DNA of 9,735 bases from Gammaproteobacteria bacterium (lineage in GTDB: Bacteria; Pseudomonadota; Gammaproteobacteria; Pseudomonadales; Pseudohongiellaceae). The stretch lies in assembly GCA_002719575.1 (NCBI GenBank), contig PBHS01000009.1, forward strand, positions 15,745-25,479, given 5' to 3'. Shown one piece after another: positions 1 to 5,915 of this stretch; the first letter of the stretch is position 1; every line of letters starts with the position of its first letter. A model generated the notes under the pieces. It was given only the letters and a program-made list of their open reading frames with translations, did no database searches and was not told the origin of the DNA. The position numbers and the translations under genes are program-made.

Positions 1-1
1 G

Positions 2-154
2 GGCTTGTTGTCCGCGGATACCCGGGAGCAAAGTCTGATCTTCGCGAAAGCTCGAAAATCTGAGTGTTAACTTCGTGATTGGATGCCCATTAACGCTGAT
101 CCAGCATTCGCAGAGTTTTTGGACTCGCTCCCAGACGAGTGTGCCAATCAATGA
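2..154 (+). pseudogene. C-terminal remnant of an unrecognised protein, interrupted by an in-frame TAA
   Basis: One frame entering from the left edge reads protein-like sequence up to a TAA at 68-70. It then continues in the same frame (LRDWMPINADPAFAEFLDSL and a few more residues) to a TGA at 152-154. The second half has balanced, soluble-protein-like composition. This suggests a gene whose last part was cut off by a nonsense mutation, or simply a gene ending at 70 with chance coding beyond it. I do not recognise the family. It converges on the ribbon-helix-helix gene and lies in the decayed element left of the tRNA. The call is weak because only a short 3' end is visible. Confidence 0.2.
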
Positions 155-174
155 ATACATTGACCAGAGGGGGG

Positions 175-432
175 CTAATAATCGGCACAATCGCGTGCGT
201 GACTTTGCCTTAAATCATCAAACTCATCAAACAAAAAAAGAGTCACCATTTTCCGCGCATGACTGGCCAAAGATATATTTGTGGGCTTGTTTGGTAGCAC
301 CCGCATGTAGAAGAACTCACGCCAGTTGTTCCAGCCATCTTCGTAGGCAAAGACTTCAAGTGCTTGCCAGTATTCACGCTCCAGAGCTAAACAACTGCGA
401 CCACTGTCTAGGTGAATATGACGCTGTTCCAA
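175..432 (-). CDS. Small ribbon-helix-helix (RHH_4-like) DNA-binding protein
   Basis: This 85-residue soluble protein resembles the ribbon-helix-helix family of small proteins (Pfam RHH_4 type). A beta-strand segment (RSCLALEREYWQALEVFA, about residues 12-29) is followed by two helical segments. The second contains NISLASHARKMVTLFLF (about residues 53-69), which mirrors the family pattern of an N-L-S-S-A-x-R stretch followed by a hydrophobic helix. Such proteins are usually dimeric transcription regulators or antitoxin-like proteins. The only usable start is TTG at 432: an in-frame TAA lies six codons upstream and an AAAAGG Shine-Dalgarno-like stretch sits just before it. No partner toxin is seen. 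It sits inside the island-like region and could bind the palindromes near the integrase, but that is only inference. The family call is by pattern recognition and moderately sure. Confidence 0.5.
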   Translation of the reverse strand: MEQRHIHLDSGRSCLALEREYWQALEVFAYEDGWNNWREFFYMRVLPNKPTNISLASHARKMVTLFLFDEFDDLRQSHARDCADY

Positions 433-476
433 GTACCTTTTGAGCTTTGGTTAATCATCCGATTGGGTTCTTTGCC

Positions 477-608
477 TTATCTGCAAGGATCATCGAATTT
501 CTCTATCTGCTCCAGAAAATCAGGAGCAAAGTATTGAAGTCTGAAATAGGTTATGTCCCGAAGATCGCAATGGCTCAAAAGTCTCTCTATATTCCTTTCT
601 TTAGCCTC
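477..608 (-). pseudogene. Possible C-terminal scrap of a serine-type recombinase
   Basis: A 43-codon open stretch without an ATG runs from just after a TAA to a TAA at 477-479. Its translation contains ITYFRLQYFAPDFLEQI. This resembles the short conserved 'Y-V-x-x-x-L-R-L-x-x-L-A-P-D-I-V-E-A-I' region seen in many phage- and transposon-type site-specific recombinases. It directly follows the integrase remnant on the same strand but in another frame. It is either an unrelated scrap or coincidence. The resemblance is short and unverified, so confidence is low. Confidence 0.2.
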
Positions 609-622
609 TTAAACTTCATCTG

Positions 623-862
623 TCATTTTACAGCATTGGTTGCGTAACTGCCGAGGACCATTTCTGGACGGGTATCAAATAGTTTGGGTCTCAACACACA
701 AGACTTTGTGCCGCTAGGCTTAACGTAGGTATATAAATTCGGACAATTGCCCACGAGTACCTTGTTCATCTTGAGCGTACCGTCAGGCATCACCCGGGGC
801 TTCAGGTTTCTGACTTGAAGTTCAGTCAGCGGTTTAATAACTTTCGGCATAAGTTCCACCAT
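623..862 (-). pseudogene. Tyrosine integrase remnant, N-terminal arm-binding (DUF4102) domain only
   Basis: This 79-codon frame reads as the N-terminal arm-type DNA-binding domain of tombusvirus-P22-class island integrases (DUF4102/PF13356). It shows LTELQVRNLKP near residues 12-22, NLYTYVKPSGTKS in the middle, and the signature LGSY close to the end. Full integrases have roughly 400 residues and a C-terminal catalytic domain with R-H-R-Y. Here a TAA follows shortly after LGSY and no catalytic domain is found downstream in any frame, so the protein cannot recombine DNA. Two starts are possible, ATG at 862 or ATG at 850; the second gives MPKVIKPLTELQVRN, which is more typical. The gene lies 115 bp from the tRNA 3' end and reads away from it, the usual place for an island integrase. 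Confidence 0.7.
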
Positions 863-884
863 AAAAAGTGTTTTTTGGTGGAAC
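853..884. repeat. Strong inverted repeat over the integrase translation start
   Basis: GTTCCACC at 853-860 is the perfect reverse complement of GGTGGAAC at 877-884. Pairing continues inward as an A/T-rich stem (861 with 876, then 863-866 with 871-874), leaving one mismatch and a small loop. In the leftward transcript the 3' arm carries the GGTGG stretch just before the ATG at 850, and the ATG at 862-860 lies inside it. Folding would hide the ribosome-binding region of the integrase. No T-run follows on either strand that would make it a typical terminator. Confidence 0.6.
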
Positions 885-899
885 CACAGAGTTACGTGT

Positions 900-937
900 C
901 TATACGATAGTATAGCGTTTTATGCCTATATTTATAG
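900..937. repeat. Array of four CTATA/TATAG half-sites between tRNA and integrase
   Basis: CTATAC-GATA-GTATAG occupies 900-915 and CTATA-TT-TATAG occupies 926-937, giving four alternating half-sites with the two palindrome centres about 24 bp apart. On the minus strand the first palindrome contains TATACT, a possible -10 element for the integrase. The location, between the tRNA 3' end and the integrase start, is where island integrases and excision factors bind arm-type sites and where autoregulatory operators lie. Confidence 0.45.
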
Positions 938-976
938 AGTATTTGCTGTGTTAGGTGTCGGTAGAGAACTGTAACT

Positions 977-1053
977 TGGTGTCCCCGGCAGGGGTCGAAC
1001 CTGCAACCTACGCCTTAGGAGGGCGTCGCGCTATCCAGTTGTGCCACGGGGAC
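977..1053 (-). tRNA. tRNA-Arg (anticodon CCT)
   Basis: The reverse complement folds into a full cloverleaf. The 7-bp acceptor stem GTCCCCG/CGGGGAC is followed by discriminator A and an encoded CCA (977-979). The anticodon stem ACGCC/GGCGT encloses loop CTCCTAA, giving anticodon CCT. The T arm is GCAGG-TTCGACC-CCTGC. It decodes the rare arginine codon AGG. The gene appears intact. Its 3' end faces the integrase remnant, so this tRNA probably served as the attachment site of the element to the left. Confidence 0.95.
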
Positions 1054-1062
1054 ATCGTTGGG

Positions 1063-1068
1063 AGTATA
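1063..1068 (-). promoter_or_regulatory. Putative -10 element of the tRNA-Arg promoter
   Basis: The minus strand reads TATACT, one base from the sigma-70 consensus, ending about 10 bp before the mature tRNA 5' end. It is followed by a C/G-rich discriminator (CCCAACG), as is common for stringently controlled stable RNA promoters. The -35 region (about TCGGAT at 17-bp spacing) is poor. Confidence 0.45.
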
Positions 1069-1208
1069 CCGTAAGCGCTGCGAATATCCGACTGCTGTAA
1101 GTCTGGTTCCGCTCTGAGTACACAGCGCCACATCGGAGCCATATGACTTGAAGTAATGCACCAGAGTCTCTAAAGTTTCGGCCTCAAAGAGATCATGGAT
1201 AATCTGTC

Positions 1209-1658
1209 ATGCAAGCGTTCACCTGGACCTGCAAGAACTTTTCCCAACTCAGCCGTGATGAACTTTACGCAATTCTTCGATTGCGCTCTGAAGTCTTTGT
1301 GGTTGAACAGCAATGCGTCTATCAGGATGTCGATAATTATGACAAGGCCGCCTTTCACGTTTTGGGCATGGCGCGAGACGAGCTTTTGTTGTACGCACGA
1401 CTGCTTTCACCGGACACAAAATACCAGACTTCCTCAATAGGCCGAGTGGTTGCCAGCCGGGGAAGCCGGCGCAAAGGCTATGGTAAGGAACTCATGGGGT
1501 TTGCGATTAAGCAATGCGAAGACCTGTGGCCCAATCGAGGAATTACAATTTCCGCCCAAGAGTATTTGAAAGATTTCTATCAACAGCTTGGGTTTATCAC
1601 AGCAAGTCCACCTTATTTGGAAGACGAGATCCCCCACATAAAGATGACAAGGAGGTGA
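1209..1658 (+). CDS. elaA: ElaA-family GNAT N-acetyltransferase
   Basis: This 149-residue protein matches ElaA along its whole length. The N-terminal block LYAILRLRSEVFVVEQQC (residues 19-36) and YQDVDNYD (38-45) correspond to E. coli ElaA 'LYALLQLRCAVFVVEQNCPYQDID'. SIGRVV (76-81) precedes the acetyl-CoA pyrophosphate loop RRKGYG (87-92, the R-x-x-G-x-G motif). The C-terminal FYQQLGF (123-129) and EDEIPHIKM (138-146) are typical of the family. It is expected to be a cytosolic acyl-CoA-dependent acetyltransferase; its substrate is unknown even in E. coli. ATG 1209 gives the usual family length, although no strong Shine-Dalgarno is seen. It is convergent with putP, with stop codons 2 bp apart. 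Confidence 0.9.
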   Translation: MQAFTWTCKNFSQLSRDELYAILRLRSEVFVVEQQCVYQDVDNYDKAAFHVLGMARDELLLYARLLSPDTKYQTSSIGRVVASRGSRRKGYGKELMGFAIKQCEDLWPNRGITISAQEYLKDFYQQLGFITASPPYLEDEIPHIKMTRR

Positions 1659-1660
1659 CC

Positions 1661-3133
1661 TTAACTATCCTGTTGCAGCATCTTAACCGCATCGAAATCA
1701 GTGAGCACCCGCTGATTTTGCTCTGGCTGAAAAAAACTGAATCCCAAGATCGTCAAAGAGGCAGTGAGGAAGCCGGGTACGATTTCATACAGATCAAAAA
1801 TGCCCCCCTCAAGATTCGACCAGAAGACTACCGTGAATGCCCCAGCTAACATGCCTGCAATGGCCGCATGAGCAGTCATCGCCCGCCAGAAAAGCGAAAA
1901 TACAATTGTTGGTCCGAAGGCGGCACCAAAGCCGGCCCAAGCATAACTAACAAGATCCAGTACCCCACTTTCCCGATCACTGGCAATAATAAAGGCCAAA
2001 ATTGCAACTAGAATAACCGCCGCGCGGCTCACTGCCAGCAACTCTCGCCCGCTAGCATTCGGTCTGATGAATACCCTATAGATATCTTCACTGATCACAC
2101 TCGAAGAAACCAGCAACTGAGAATCGATGGTGGACATAATTGCAGACAAAATCGCCGCGGTAATAATGCCCGCGACCCATGGATTGAAGAGAGTCTGGCT
2201 GAGTTCGATGAACACTGTTTCCGGATTCTCCAATGGCGCGTCTGCGAAATATGCGATACCGGTCAGCCCCGCAGTTACCGAACCAAATAGCACAATAACC
2301 ATCCACGCCATCGCAAGGCGGCGTGCCGGCACCAGTTTTTCAGGTGTTTCTGCCGCCATGAACCGCGCGAGAATATGAGGTTGCCCTGCATATCCAAGAC
2401 CCCAAGCAATAAGTGAAAGAAAGGCAAGCACGCCCATGTCCGCAAACAGCTCCATACTAGCGGGATTGACCCGCTGAGCCTCGGCGGTAACACTTGGTAT
2501 ACCACCTAAAGTAATCACCACCGCCGCAGGTGCGACCAAAAGTGCCAGAAGCATAAGAAACGCCTGAATCGAATCAGTCCAGGCCACAGCAAGGAACCCG
2601 CCAAGGAAAGTGTAAGCCACAATTACCAGACTCCCCGTCAGAAGCGCGGTGGAGTACTCCAAACCAAAACTGTTCTCGAACAGAATTGCTCCGCCCACCA
2701 GACCAGAAGCCGCGTAAAACGTAAAAAACAGCAAGATTACGCTAGCCGATAAAATTCGCAGAACTCGGGTTTTGTCTTGAAAACGGTTCTCAAAATAGTC
2801 CGGCAAAGTTAGAGCATTGCTGGCATGTTGACTGTAGATACGAAGGCGCTTAGCCACGAATAACCAGTTCAGATACGCGCCGACGGCCAGCCCAGCGCCG
2901 ATCCACAACTCGCTCAGGCCAGAAAGGTACACAGCGCCCGGCAGCCCCATCAGCAGCCAGCCACTCATATCGGACGCACCGACGCTCAGTGCCGTTACTA
3001 ACGCACCCAATTTCCGCCCCCCAAGGATATAGTCGCCAAGATCATGGGTCTGGCGATAAGCCTTCATGCCCAGAAACAGAATCAGCAAAAGATATGCATT
3101 AAAAGTGAGCAACAGGGGGGCATCGAATTCCAT
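1661..3133 (-). CDS. putP: Sodium/proline symporter PutP
   Basis: This is a 490-residue inner-membrane transporter of the solute:sodium symporter family (E. coli PutP has 502), importing L-proline with Na+ for use as carbon, nitrogen or osmolyte. It is collinear with E. coli PutP. Residues identical at the same positions include R40, D55 and S57 in GASDMSGWLLMGLPGAV, Y140, and W244/Y248 in the AWGLGY motif; these are Na+- and proline-binding residues in E. coli. S334/T335 in AIMSTIDSQLL correspond to E. coli S340/T341. About 12-13 hydrophobic helices are visible. The ATG at 3133 has a GAAGAG Shine-Dalgarno-like sequence 7 nt upstream. putA is not next to it in this window. The gene ends 2 bp from elaA, with no terminator between them. 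Confidence 0.95.
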   Translation of the reverse strand: MEFDAPLLLTFNAYLLLILFLGMKAYRQTHDLGDYILGGRKLGALVTALSVGASDMSGWLLMGLPGAVYLSGLSELWIGAGLAVGAYLNWLFVAKRLRIYSQHASNALTLPDYFENRFQDKTRVLRILSASVILLFFTFYAASGLVGGAILFENSFGLEYSTALLTGSLVIVAYTFLGGFLAVAWTDSIQAFLMLLALLVAPAAVVITLGGIPSVTAEAQRVNPASMELFADMGVLAFLSLIAWGLGYAGQPHILARFMAAETPEKLVPARRLAMAWMVIVLFGSVTAGLTGIAYFADAPLENPETVFIELSQTLFNPWVAGIITAAILSAIMSTIDSQLLVSSSVISEDIYRVFIRPNASGRELLAVSRAAVILVAILAFIIASDRESGVLDLVSYAWAGFGAAFGPTIVFSLFWRAMTAHAAIAGMLAGAFTVVFWSNLEGGIFDLYEIVPGFLTASLTILGFSFFQPEQNQRVLTDFDAVKMLQQDS

Positions 3134-3271
3134 ATGTCGGCTCTTCAGAACGTTGGATTTTGTTGAGGCTATTTTACTGCAATTCCAAGTTCGCTAGGCT
3201 TTGAGTTTTGTTTTCTGATCGGCAACACTCTGTTTACTTAGCACCAGTCTCTGCTTGATCTAACAAGGGTA

Positions 3272-3277
3272 AGTATA
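3272..3277 (-). promoter_or_regulatory. Candidate -10 element for putP
   Basis: The minus strand reads TATACT within an AT-rich stretch, which would start transcription near 3265 and give a leader of about 130 nt before the putP ATG. The -35 match is weak (about ACTTTA at 17-bp spacing). An activator could be needed, but no binding motif is recognised. Confidence 0.3.
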
Positions 3278-3794
3278 ACTCATGAAATATATAGTAAAGT
3301 AATTATTTGATTATATAGGCTTCATACTTTTGACTAATAAAACAATTTTAATCATATCAATATCAATCAAATCACGCGGACGAGCCTCATGCCTTTTTGA
3401 AAAAACCAGCAAATCCCATCGAAACGCTCGAAAATGAAAGGGCCTCAGTCGGTCAAGATTCACGCCAGTCATCTGGGCATCCGCTGTTATCTCAACGAAC
3501 GCGAAGCTACCGGCTTCGTTACAACGACTGTTTAAAATCCCGGGGCTTAAGGTTGTTCAGCACTTAGCTCGCAGCTGGCCGCGCATGCTACCCGCAATTT
3601 CATGATACTCACGCAGCAATAAGCGTGATACTTACCGCCGGCATACGCAAAAAGCTCGGTAACCAGGCGTTGCGGAATTCTGTTACTAAAAATCAGAACA
3701 CTGAACTGGTCCGTTATATTGGAGCGCTGCAGCAAACAGAGACCTGACGTCTCAAATCAGCAAGCCCCGCGAACTTCTGACAAGAGAAGGTTTC

Positions 3795-3938
3795 ATGATG
3801 GTAATTGAGCTGATGCCAAATGGCTCATCACTAGGCACCGTATTATTCTGCACGCAGCGCAAAAAGGCAGGCGCTATTGTCTTAACGAGCCGGTCGCCCC
3901 TACGGGAGTCGCTCAAGCCACTAAGCCAAGGAGATTGA
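3795..3938 (+). CDS. Possible small ORF of unknown function
   Basis: This 47-codon frame starts with tandem ATG codons (3795 and 3798) placed 4 and 7 nt after AGAAGG, a good Shine-Dalgarno sequence. It encodes a basic peptide with a short hydrophobic stretch (GSSLGTVLFC) and a second half rich in K, R, S and L. I do not recognise it, and it has no operon partner: both flanking genes are on the other strand. The Shine-Dalgarno is the only positive sign, so it may be spurious. Confidence 0.2.
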   Translation: MMVIELMPNGSSLGTVLFCTQRKKAGAIVLTSRSPLRESLKPLSQGD

Positions 3939-4092
3939 ATCAGCACTGCCTTCATAGCCCAATCGGACCCAAAAAAATACAACGATAGGTGGCAAGTGAA
4001 TCTGAGCCGTCTCGCTTTTGTATTAAGTCAGCGTCTACCGAATCTCGAGAGATATGTAGAAGCCTTCCGCAAAACGCACTGTAACATACCAA

Positions 4093-4842
4093 TCAGTCGT
4101 CAGGGCCGGGAATTTTATGCTCAATGTTGGTGAGAATTCCGCGTAGGATGTTCAATTCCATAGCGTCAATCCGGATTCTACCGAACAGTCTTCGCATTCT
4201 TTGCATCAGCTGGCGCGGATTGTCGCGATCGTGGAAATCTATCTCTACCAAAACCCGCTCAAGATGATCGTAGAAGTGCTCCACCTGCTCGATGGAAGCT
4301 TTTTCCTGATCCCAGTACTCTTCCTCAACGCAGCCAGGCTCCTCATTATCTCTCAGTACAGCTTTCCTGATCTCGTAGCAAAGAACCATGACAGCTGCTG
4401 CCAAATTAAGTGAGCGGTATTGGTCACTCGCTGGAATTTGAACATGGTAATGACAGAGCTGCAGCTCCTCGTTATTCAGCCCAGAATCCTCTCTCCCAAA
4501 CACCAGAGCAACCTGCGCTTGTTGACACTCGGTGACTATTTTTGCCGCGGTTTGCTCCGGTGTCAGCATGGGCCATGGCAGACTTCTGGATCTGGCACTG
4601 CTGCCGATTACCAAAGTGCAGTCGGCAATGGCCTCGCCAAGTGTCTCCACCACATCTGCCTGCTCCAAAACGTCGAGCGCGGACGCTGCTCTACCCACCG
4701 AGACGCCACTGGGAAAGTCAACTGGATTAACCAGAGTAAGGCTGCTCAACCCCATATTCTTCATTGCACGGGCCGTTGCGCCGATATTCCCAGGATGCGA
4801 GGTGTTGACGAGAACTATCTTACAGTGATGCTGATTGCTCAT
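4093..4842 (-). CDS. trmJ: tRNA (cytidine/uridine-2'-O-)-methyltransferase TrmJ
   Basis: This 249-residue SPOUT-family enzyme (E. coli TrmJ has 246) uses S-adenosylmethionine to 2'-O-methylate position 32 in the anticodon loop of several tRNAs. The three SPOUT signature regions are present: GNIGATARAMKNMGL (18-32), VFGREDSGLNNEEL (114-127) and IPASDQYRSLNLAAAV (136-151). The last two form the knotted SAM site. SSARSRSLPWPML (81-93) is also characteristic of the family. The C-terminal helical extension ends in the conserved MELNILRGIL block (228-237), typical of TrmJ dimers. The ATG at 4842 aligns with the family N-terminus, though no clear Shine-Dalgarno is visible. The gene is divergent from the suhB-like gene across 134 bp. 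The cysE/isc genes that often follow trmJ in pseudomonads are absent here. Confidence 0.95.
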   Translation of the reverse strand: MSNQHHCKIVLVNTSHPGNIGATARAMKNMGLSSLTLVNPVDFPSGVSVGRAASALDVLEQADVVETLGEAIADCTLVIGSSARSRSLPWPMLTPEQTAAKIVTECQQAQVALVFGREDSGLNNEELQLCHYHVQIPASDQYRSLNLAAAVMVLCYEIRKAVLRDNEEPGCVEEEYWDQEKASIEQVEHFYDHLERVLVEIDFHDRDNPRQLMQRMRRLFGRIRIDAMELNILRGILTNIEHKIPGPDD

Positions 4843-4889
4843 TAGTTATCAGTGTTAGCGATCTGGGCTAATAATAACATTTATGGAGA

Positions 4890-4920
4890 TTAACACCGCG
4901 AATCGATAACCTGCTATCAT
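4890..4920 (+). promoter_or_regulatory. Putative promoter of the suhB-like gene
   Basis: TTAACA at 4890-4895 (5 of 6 to the -35 consensus) and TATCAT at 4915-4920, preceded by TG in extended -10 position, are separated by 19 bp, slightly long. Transcription would start near 4927, leaving about a 50-nt leader. This 134-bp divergent spacer must also hold the trmJ promoter, for which no convincing boxes are seen. Confidence 0.35.
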
Positions 4921-4976
4921 CCGGCGGCGTCGGCACTCCAAGACTTGAACGTCAAAACGCCACATCAGGAAATTTA

Positions 4977-5753
4977 ATGCATCCACTCGTTAACATCGCT
5001 CTTCGCGCTGGACGCGACGCCGCTGGCTTGCTTGCTCAGCAAAGCGAACGTCTGGACCGTATCAGGATTGTTGAAACAGAGGCTGGTCGGAAGATTACCT
5101 CTGTGGAAGCGGACGCGGATAAATCAATGCTGTACCACATACGAAGCGCCTATCCGGGTCACAACATCAACTCGCGGATATCTGGGGAGCACACCGGTGG
5201 ACAAGGGGAACCAATATGGCATTTAGACCCGGCGATCGGTTTCGCTAACTTTTTACACGGCTTTCCTGCTTTTGGCGTTGCCATCGCAATCGAGCTAAAT
5301 AAACAGGTATGCCACGCCACTATAGTTTTTCCAATTCTACAAGAAGAATTTACCTGTAGCAGAGGAAATGGTGCTCAACTCAACGCTAGGCGCCTTCGCG
5401 TGCAGTCTGGAGATGAGCTTAAAAACACTCTGATTGGCGTGAACCCAGACGAGCTCGATGCTGCACTGCTCGCCGGTCTCATTAGCGAGCTGCGAAATAA
5501 AGAAGGGCAGTTCAGAGCTCTTGGAGACACAACGTTGGATATACTGCAGGTCGCTGCAGGCCGCTATAACGGTGGCTGGGGACGAGCCTCGTCAGAACCT
5601 GCTCTCCGTGCAGCTCTGCTAGTTCTCCGCGAAGCAGGCGGCATTGCCGGAACCCACAGCGGCAGGCCTTCACCAGGCGCAGATGATGAACTGTTGTTCG
5701 CCAATCCAAAGTTGCTAAAGCAACTGCTTAAGCTTCGCAACAAATTTAATTAA
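4977..5753 (+). CDS. suhB: SuhB-like protein with a destroyed inositol monophosphatase active site
   Basis: This 258-residue protein has the inositol monophosphatase fold and clear SuhB character: N-terminus MHPLVNIALRAGRDAAGLL, FPAFGVAIAIEL (96-107), SRGNGAQLNARRLRV (128-142), TLDILQVAAGRYNGGW (186-201) and VLREAGG (216-222). It aligns ungapped with E. coli SuhB over residues 1-90, exposing substitutions at metal ligands: D44 to E44, E67 to R67, and the DPLDGTT motif to DPAIGFA, which keeps D84 but turns D87 into I87. Counting back from REAGG, the W-D of the last ligand (D212) is P208-A209. Phosphatase activity is therefore very unlikely. The ATG has AGGA 6 nt upstream. In E. coli SuhB also acts with Nus factors in rRNA antitermination without needing catalysis, so that role may be what is kept. 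The trmJ neighbourhood supports true suhB descent. Confidence 0.85.
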   Translation: MHPLVNIALRAGRDAAGLLAQQSERLDRIRIVETEAGRKITSVEADADKSMLYHIRSAYPGHNINSRISGEHTGGQGEPIWHLDPAIGFANFLHGFPAFGVAIAIELNKQVCHATIVFPILQEEFTCSRGNGAQLNARRLRVQSGDELKNTLIGVNPDELDAALLAGLISELRNKEGQFRALGDTTLDILQVAAGRYNGGWGRASSEPALRAALLVLREAGGIAGTHSGRPSPGADDELLFANPKLLKQLLKLRNKFN

Positions 5754-5915
5754 TGGCGCTGTCCCAAAGCAAGAAACTCGACGCCAATAATGCAGCTTAT
5801 GATCAGCCTGAACATCAGTCACATACAAGGCGTCAAATCCGTATATGCTTGATGGCCAAACCCGATGCGGCACACCATCGAGAATCCGCTGACCCGATTA
5901 TATTTGCCCCATTCA

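Larger units (their letters stand above)
3134..4092. other. Gene-poor gap between trmJ and putP
   Basis: Nearly 1 kb between two leftward genes has no recognisable gene. Bases about 3270-3370 are strongly AT-rich and carry the putP upstream region. A small hairpin (CGAAGC at 3502-3507 with GCTTCG at 3513-3518) has no T-run. Open stretches on both strands between 3430 and 3990 lack family resemblance; the best of them, 3795-3938, is listed separately. One start-less stretch on the plus strand (3568-3750) has fairly protein-like composition and may be a decayed gene. No terminator was found for trmJ. Confidence 0.5.

Noticed and set aside
447..647. 66-codon plus-strand ORF between the RHH and integrase remnants
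   Set aside because: Hydrophobic-looking chance translation of AT-rich DNA. No Shine-Dalgarno and no match.
853..884. Intrinsic terminator
   Set aside because: The stem is strong but no U-run follows it on either strand.
3547..3735. 62-codon minus-strand ORF in the same gap
   Set aside because: No family resemblance or start signal, and it overlaps an open plus-strand stretch. Neither is convincing.
3752..3982. 76-codon minus-strand ORF in the trmJ-putP gap
   Set aside because: No ribosome-binding site or recognisable motif. The plus-strand frame at 3795 has the better start signal.
4420..4845. 141-codon plus-strand ORF
   Set aside because: It lies wholly opposite trmJ, whose motifs are unambiguous; antisense shadow.
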